This document shows positions 58,010 through 64,000 of a stretch of DNA of 64,000 nucleotides, in pieces (positions within the stretch are counted from its first letter, which is position 1; the number at the start of each line of letters is the position of its first letter). The position numbers and the translations under genes are program-made. Below the pieces are notes generated by a model that saw only the letters and a program-made list of their open reading frames with translations, ran no database searches and was not told the DNA's origin. Source of the stretch: Pegea sp. RAD2-039 (lineage: Eukaryota > Chordata > Thaliacea > Salpida > Salpidae); contig JAQGEQ010000080.1 in assembly GCA_034620365.1 (NCBI GenBank), positions 124,001 through 188,000 on the forward strand, read 5' to 3'.

Positions 58010-61000
58010 TCAGTTTTCAAGAACTGACTTTTTATACTGCATGCTGCCTATTCTTGCAGTCATCTCTTCTTCACTATCTTCGCTGTTGTTGTTGTTGCTG
58101 TTGTTGTTGTTGTTGTTGTAATTACCTTCTTCATAAACATCATACTCATATGAGTTATCAGAAGCAACACGTTGAAATGAGTCATCTTCTTCATACAATA
58201 AGCTTTCTTCATTTGAGTCCATCTCATGCTCTTTTAAATCTCTAGATGCTGAAGCTAAGAAACCATTCCCACTATATTCTTCTCTTCCATCTAAGAGTCT
58301 TCGATAAAAGTCAGTTGTTCTTTGATAAAGTTCACTTTGGAGACGTTTTAAGTAGAACTGAATTCTACTGTTTCCGTTTTCTTCGGTAAAAGCGGTCCCT
58401 GATAAAAGGTGTTGATGTCAGAATATTTCGTGGATTTAACGCTTAATTTGATTACAGTTTTTTTCAAATGAAATTAACTATTTTTTTCTGTGAAAAATGT
58501 TTCATGAAAACAAGAAAATTTGAGTTTATTTAGTCTGCTTGAAATTATTACTTTTTAAAATACGAATTTGAAATTTGTTTTAAAACCATTTTTATAAAAA
58601 GGCAAATTGTTGAAAACAGTTTTTCAAAACACACTTTAAAAGTTTTTGGGTTTCTTGTGGAGTATTTAAGACGTTTGATTGATACGGATAATTAGATAAT
58701 CTTTTATTTGAAGGAATGTTTTAAATGCTGTAAGGATAAACTTTGAAAAAATAAAACTAGAGTTTTAAATTTTCTGTTATGAAATTTGCTGAATTAATTC
58801 TGATTTTTAATATTTTAATATAATGTTCAACAGCTAGATTTAATGCTAATATTCAACAAATTTAATAATTTTCTTTTTGGTGTTTAATTTTATTTTTTGA
58901 AAAGGTTTTTTTTCTGCTCATCTCTGAGCTTTGGACTTCAGACTGTTATATAAATGACAAAACAAGCATCAACAAGCAGTTGAAGATAAAAAAGAAATTA
59001 TTTCTTCATTAATTGCTGAGGGGTTTCGATTAAGTTGCTTTTCCTGAATAGTAACTTAATAATTTTTAAATAAAATATGTTTGTAGATATTGATTAAAAA
59101 TTCAAATAAGTTACAGATTCTGTTCAAGTATTTTTTTAAATGTAAAAAAATTTGGTTTAAAAGATTTCATTAAACAAAAAAATTAAAACTGAAAATTTGA
59201 AAAACAATAGAATCTGTTTATATTTTTATTCTAAAATTATCAAATGTTAAAAAACTTACATGACTTAATCAGTTGTTTCTTGTTATTTTCAATATCGACT
59301 GCTTTACACTCTTCACTACTTACACACTGTCCATTTAATTCATAAGAGCCTGTGGGACACCGGCAAACAGGTCGACAAATGTCACAATCTTCCATCTCAG
59401 CTTGTGTCATGTCTTCACCGGGATTACAGAACACTTTACAACCACATTCGTCAAAAACAGTGCCAACTCTAAATACAGATAAACATCTCTTGATAGTTTT
59501 TTAATCATCTATGAAATTAATTATTTAATGCTTTTCATTAAAATGATTTCTTTTTAAGATAAGTTTGCTTTGTTTCAAAGTATTTTCAAATTTTGGGTTT
59601 TATATTAAGAAAAAAATGAAAATGTTGACATTGAAGAAGCTAATTTTCTATCAGATAAAACTGAATTTTGAACAAAATTTGATAAATTTAATTAAACTTG
59701 AATAGATTTAGTGATTTTTATTACAGATTTCAATTAAAGGTTTTGTAAATTAGACAAAAATTTTTTTATTAAAAAGTTAATTTCAGTTTAAGAGATTAGA
59801 AAATTTTTTTATTTCTTTTATTGTGAGGTTTTCGCTTATTCTCAAATTCCAAAACTTTTAACATGATTAAAAAATGTTAAAAATTTCTTTGATATTTTAA
59901 TGATAATTTATATTTTGCTGGAATTTATATTAATTATTATAAGAGTTGATAATTATCAAATAACTTTCATAAATAAATAATATTTATTTTTTTTCTCATA
60001 AAAATGATTTTTAAGAAAAACCCAAAAATATTTTATCAGTTTTAAAGTCAAATTTATTTCTAAATTTTTTTACTGATTCTGAAAAAAATGAATTTTTTTT
60101 TCGATATATTGGAACAGTTTCTAAAAGAGGTTTTAAAAAAATGTTATTTAATACCCAGATAAATAACAATTTAAAGTAGATAGTCTCTCTGTATGATTTA
60201 TTCCGCTTTTAAAAAAATCAATTTATCATCAGACACAATTTTTCAAAATCTAATGAGACAAAATTATCATCATCAGGTGCTTCTCATAGTTGTAAAATTT
60301 AACAACATTATCATATGATTCAATTGACGTAAAGACAATTTAAATCTAATATTCCGAAAATTCAATTTAAAACCTTCGTCACGCTTCAATGATTTCTACG
60401 AGTCACGTGTTCAATTTATCCTGGAGATTTAGTAATAGCCAAAATTTAACTTAGTAATGACGTCATCAAGAACTTTTTCAATTAAAGACTGTCACGATAC
60501 TAATAATGGTTTTATTTACAGAATTTATGAAAAATTACGTTTTCCAGACTGGTTTTTGATGAGTGATCATTTAAAAAAATATTCTGCAATTTTCAAAAAT
60601 GTTATTTAAGCTAAAATTGTCTTTTCTGTGAAACAACCTATTTTGCATTTCTTGATATTTTTAGTTCTTACACCTTTTTGCACAACTTTAAATGATTATG
60701 TTGTCAACACTCACCGACAGGTAGTTGGTCCTACAATTTCATCGCCGTACAAGGTAAGATACTCGTATCGAGACCCTACAAAAAAATAAATCTTTTGATA
60801 ATTCGATTTTATTATTTTATATTTATCTAAATATTTATTTTATATTCTTATATAAGCTATTTTTTATATTTTTTATCAAAGGTTTTATTGTTAGATGAAA
60901 TTAAAATTCTTCAATTGAATTAAAACATTTGAAAAGTAAGTAAGATATTTAATCTGGAAACTTCTTCTCAAATTTATTGAGCTCCAAGAGCTGTTTTGTA

Positions 61001-62744
61001 GTAAATTTACATAAAAGTTGTATTTCAACAAATTCAAGTAAAATTCGTGTATCAAATCCAAGATGACATAATTTAATTACATTTATTATGATTTTATTAA
61101 ATTGTAAAACTTTTCAAAAGTTCTCAAAGAGTAAAAAAAGATCTTTAAACAAAAGATGAATTAATTTTTGTGAATTCTCTTCAAGTGTTCCATATTTTTT
61201 TTTAAACTTTAAAAGGGTTTCACTTTTAAAAGATGAAAATAGAAAAATACTTAGATGAATATCCTGCGGCAATTATAGAAGAAAAAAGTTACGAATAAAA
61301 ACAATATTTTTAAATAGATAGTAACTTGCTTGTTTACCAAATTTAAAAAATAAACAAAACTTTTATCTTAAAGATAAAAGAACTTACAGAGTTGAGAGAA
61401 GTTTGCGCACAACTCTTCAGTGATGAAGAGGTCTCGTTCATCATGAGAGCTTTGTGTCCCTGGTATCTGCTTTCCATTATTGATGTCAACACAAAAAAAA
61501 TATCTGTCGTTTCGTTGCATCGCCTATCAAATATTCAGATTTATTTCATCATTAATATGAAAAATGAGATGATGACATTAAAAGACCCGTTTTTGAGACA
61601 AACAGGAAGATAGTCGAACGGATGTTCTAATCCATAAACCTCCCTAATCTTCTTGTATCTTCTCCGTCGTTCTTCGCAACTCCGTATAAGTGTCGCATAT
61701 TCACCACCTAAAAAGTTACAAATTTGATTATAAGTTTCTGAAAGTAACTTATTTGATGAATTAAAATAAAATAACAATAGAATAACAATAAAAAACAATA
61801 AAAAACAATAAAAAACAATAAAAAACAATAAAAAACAATAAAAAACAATAAAAAACAATAAAAACAATAAAAACAATAAAAAACAATAAAAAACAATAAA
61901 AAACAATAAAAAACAATAAAAAACAATAAAAAACAATAAAAAACAATAAATTAGAATTAGAAAATTATTTACAGAAACATGACTTTAAATAAACTTCTTT
62001 ATGTTAATAATTAATTAATAATAATATAATAATAATTTATAATGATATATTATTCAATAAATTTAATTTATCATTGTGTTTTAAAAACCTTGATATTTTA
62101 AATAATTCAAAAATGTTTATTTATCTAAATATCCTTTATTTCAAAACATAGATCAACGTCTAGATGAAAACTTCTTCAATCTTAATAAAGAATGAAAACT
62201 TAAATTAAAAAAGTAAACAAAACCATATATTTGGTTCATTAAACTAATTATTTTTCAATATAAAAAATGAATTTGAATGCATTTATTATTTACTAAATAA
62301 AAAACTGTTTAGCCAAGCTAATATTTCTTTAAGTTTAATAAAAAAAGGATTTAATATAAAGAAAATTTGAAGAATATATTTTGAAGTACAAAAGAATTAC
62401 AGATATTTATATTTTCAACAAAATATTATTAAAACCTTGTCTTAATGCTCGAAAAGAAAAATGAAATATTTAAAACACTTTGTAATGATGGTAGATTAGG
62501 TGTAATATAAAAATAGATAAAAAGTATTTTGTGGTTTCAGCGATATCTCATTCTTACACCGTACCATTCTAACTTACTTTCAGCTTTTAACAAACATTTA
62601 TGCAATTAATTTCGAACAAAACGTACCATCACAGCTTATATATTCGCCTATTACGTCGTAACGGGTTGTTCCTGGAATAACGGCACCAGTCTCTACATCC
62701 ACACAAAAGCAAGTTCCTCGATTACCATGATCGCATTGAGTTGG
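58010..62744 (-). CDS. Secreted-type protein with thyroglobulin type-1 and TIL-like modules, 3' part
   Basis: Exons 62744-62627, 61707-61577, 61523-61388, 60775-60715, 59468-59260 and 58398-58010 join in phase to 347 residues plus stop; the 5' end lies beyond the right edge. In order: second half of a thyroglobulin type-1 (Tg1) domain (PTQCDHGNRGTCFCVDVETG, then VIPGT, six-Cys pattern intact from Cys3); a second Tg1 domain (SCEERRRRYKK, YLPVCLKNGSFN, then YFFCVDINNGKQIPGTQ); a short linker; a Cys-rich TIL-like module (CGCKVFCNPGEDM, CDICRPVCRCPTGSYELNGQ, then CVSSEEC); and a charged C-terminus with an Asn run, ending MQYKKSVLEN. Tg1 domains often inhibit cysteine proteases or act in matrix proteins; TIL modules are common in protease inhibitors and mucin-like proteins. 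An extracellular role is inferred; no signal peptide is visible in this part. I do not recognise a named orthologue. Confidence 0.85.
58084..58120 (-). repeat. AAC trinucleotide tract encoding poly-Asn
   Basis: A run of AAC codons interrupted by one AGC (minus strand) encodes about ten Asn with one Ser in the acidic C-terminal tail of the thyroglobulin-domain protein. The tract should be prone to length variation. Confidence 0.9.
61784..61950. repeat. Tandem array of a ~10-bp unit (AATAAAAAAC)
   Basis: About 17 near-perfect copies of AATAAAAAAC, with two shorter units near 61861-61880. It lies in the intron between the first and second visible exons of the thyroglobulin-domain gene, 80 nt upstream of the second exon. 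Long Phe/Tyr/Cys-rich open frames here are artefacts of the repeat. Confidence 0.95.
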
Positions 62745-64000
62745 CTGAAATAATCAAAACTTTATTTTCGTTTTCACTAATTTGCTTTTTATTGTAAACA
62801 GTTCTAAGAAATTAAATCTCACAACAGCTTAATCACAAAATATTTAACTTCAACTAAATTTAGATGCAATAAAAGGTACTTAGAATAAAAATATTTAGAG
62901 CTTATTTAAATTGTAATATTTTTTAGTACGAACAGAAGCTTTTAAAATACTTATAATATAACAGTTTCTTTTCAAACTTTATAATCTTTGTTTTTTTTTA
63001 AAGATTATAAAGATTTTTAACCAATGTATTTAAAAAATCTTTTAGATAAAGATTAGATAGAAGATACATCAATCAATCAATGTCATGGTTTCATGTTACA
63101 GTCTTTGAAAAAACTTAAAGTTTTTGAAGCTTTATAAGAATTTCATACTATATACTACATCCAATTTTCATAGTTTATCAAATAATATTTTGATAAAAAA
63201 AGAATTTTTCAAAAAAGTTCTCATTGAAAATAAAAAAATAGATCTTTTAAGAATTAGTTTAGTAAACAGATAAGTAGATAAAATATTTCATTTAAAAGAA
63301 ATAATTTATTTTATTCCAGTGGGTCATCTTTTATAAGTTTCTGTCATTGTCATTAAAAAGTCGTGATAAAACTCAATACTTTAAATTAAAAACAAAATTA
63401 ATATTTTCATTAAATAGGTAAAGTTATCGAGTTGGCAACAAGCTTGAAAAAATACTTTTCTAAATGAAACAGAAAACGAAACAATATAAGGATTTAAATA
63501 CCAGTGTTTAGTTACTCTAATCTTTTATAACCCTTTAATACTATTTTACTTTAATTGAAAAAGATTAAATAAAGGACAACATAATTTTAAAGCTGAAAAG
63601 ATTAAGGATGTCCTACAAGCTCATGTTGTTTAAGTTTTAATGTAAAAAATTGTACCTCTTTTTCTGAAAAGGAACTTGATTTATAGATACGAAAATGATT
63701 TAATAACAACCACAATTACTTTGTTATAAAGTAAAGAAACAACTTTCACAAGAAGCGTATTGAAAAAGTATTGAATTTTTTTTAATGGAACAGATAGAGT
63801 TACATAGAATAGCTTTTTAAGTAAGTTTTAAGATTAAAATAAAATCTTGACTGGACAACAAGGTAATTTAGAGTTAATGCCAAGAAAACAAAGTTTTGAA
63901 TTATTTCAAACTGCAAATAATGAGCTAAATAGCCTTAAGGCAGAAACTCTAGTTGATAAAACAAAAAATTGTTTGTTAAAAGCAAACTTTTTAGTTTAGA
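62745..64000. other. Right edge, presumed intron of the thyroglobulin-domain gene
   Basis: AT-rich with no exon found; the acceptor TATTTCAG at 62745 shows that at least one upstream exon must exist further right. Confidence 0.6.

Noticed and set aside
58003..58245. Plus-strand frame with a run of Cys
   Set aside because: Antisense reading of the AAC/poly-Asn tract of the thyroglobulin-domain gene.
61541..61946. Three overlapping frames rich in Phe, Tyr, Cys and Leu
   Set aside because: Artefacts of the 10-bp tandem array, which is open in all frames on the minus strand.
61784..61950. CRISPR-like array
   Set aside because: Units are contiguous 10-mers without spacers, and the genome is animal.

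Overview
The window is AT-rich, intron-bearing animal nuclear DNA. It carries a laminin gamma chain, Mediator subunit MED30, BCCIP, complex I subunit NDUFA5, cytosolic ribosomal protein eS7 with intronic box C/D snoRNAs, and a CR1-like non-LTR retrotransposon family. Introns follow GT-AG and coding frames use the standard code. The lineage is an invertebrate metazoan; I cannot resolve it further. Many start codons sit 6-26 nt after a 3' splice acceptor, which fits a species with spliced-leader trans-splicing (flatworm, hydrozoan, rotifer or copepod, for example) or with very common 5' UTR introns.

Layout: 1-9.1 kb holds the first three coding exons of laminin gamma on the minus strand, running off the left edge. 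9.1-16.9 kb has no recognisable gene. 16.9-18.3 kb holds an unexplained GC-rich island, a CR1 3' end and a possible orphan exon. 18.5-29.6 kb is a gene cluster: BCCIP, a C19orf53/L10K-like protein and ENOSF1 (all minus), PPCS (plus), then MED30 (minus, tail to tail with PPCS). NDUFA5 (plus) is at 32.3 kb.

35.4-49.7 kb is the most unusual part. An intact RPS7 gene (plus) carries one box C/D snoRNA in each of introns 1-3. From the middle of intron 1 to beyond the 3' end it is duplicated in inverted orientation about 9 kb away, nearly identical and without a net length change. A 2.85 kb CR1 derivative with a 7-bp target-site duplication interrupts one arm, and the other arm preserves the empty site. 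The spacer holds a small orphan gene (167 aa), broken relatives of it and nested inverted and direct repeats.

49.7-64 kb has a C18orf32-like micro-gene at 52.6 kb, a CR1 fragment at 56 kb, and on the minus strand the 3' part of a secreted-type protein with thyroglobulin type-1 and TIL-like modules and an acidic, Asn-rich tail.

Most genes are unrelated housekeeping genes (coenzyme A synthesis, complex I, translation, Mediator transcription, genome maintenance) plus two extracellular-matrix or secreted proteins. No operon-like functional grouping is evident. Exon boundaries were set by reading splice sites by eye and checking that codon phase is kept across every junction; identities come from recognising conserved family motifs, not from a search.
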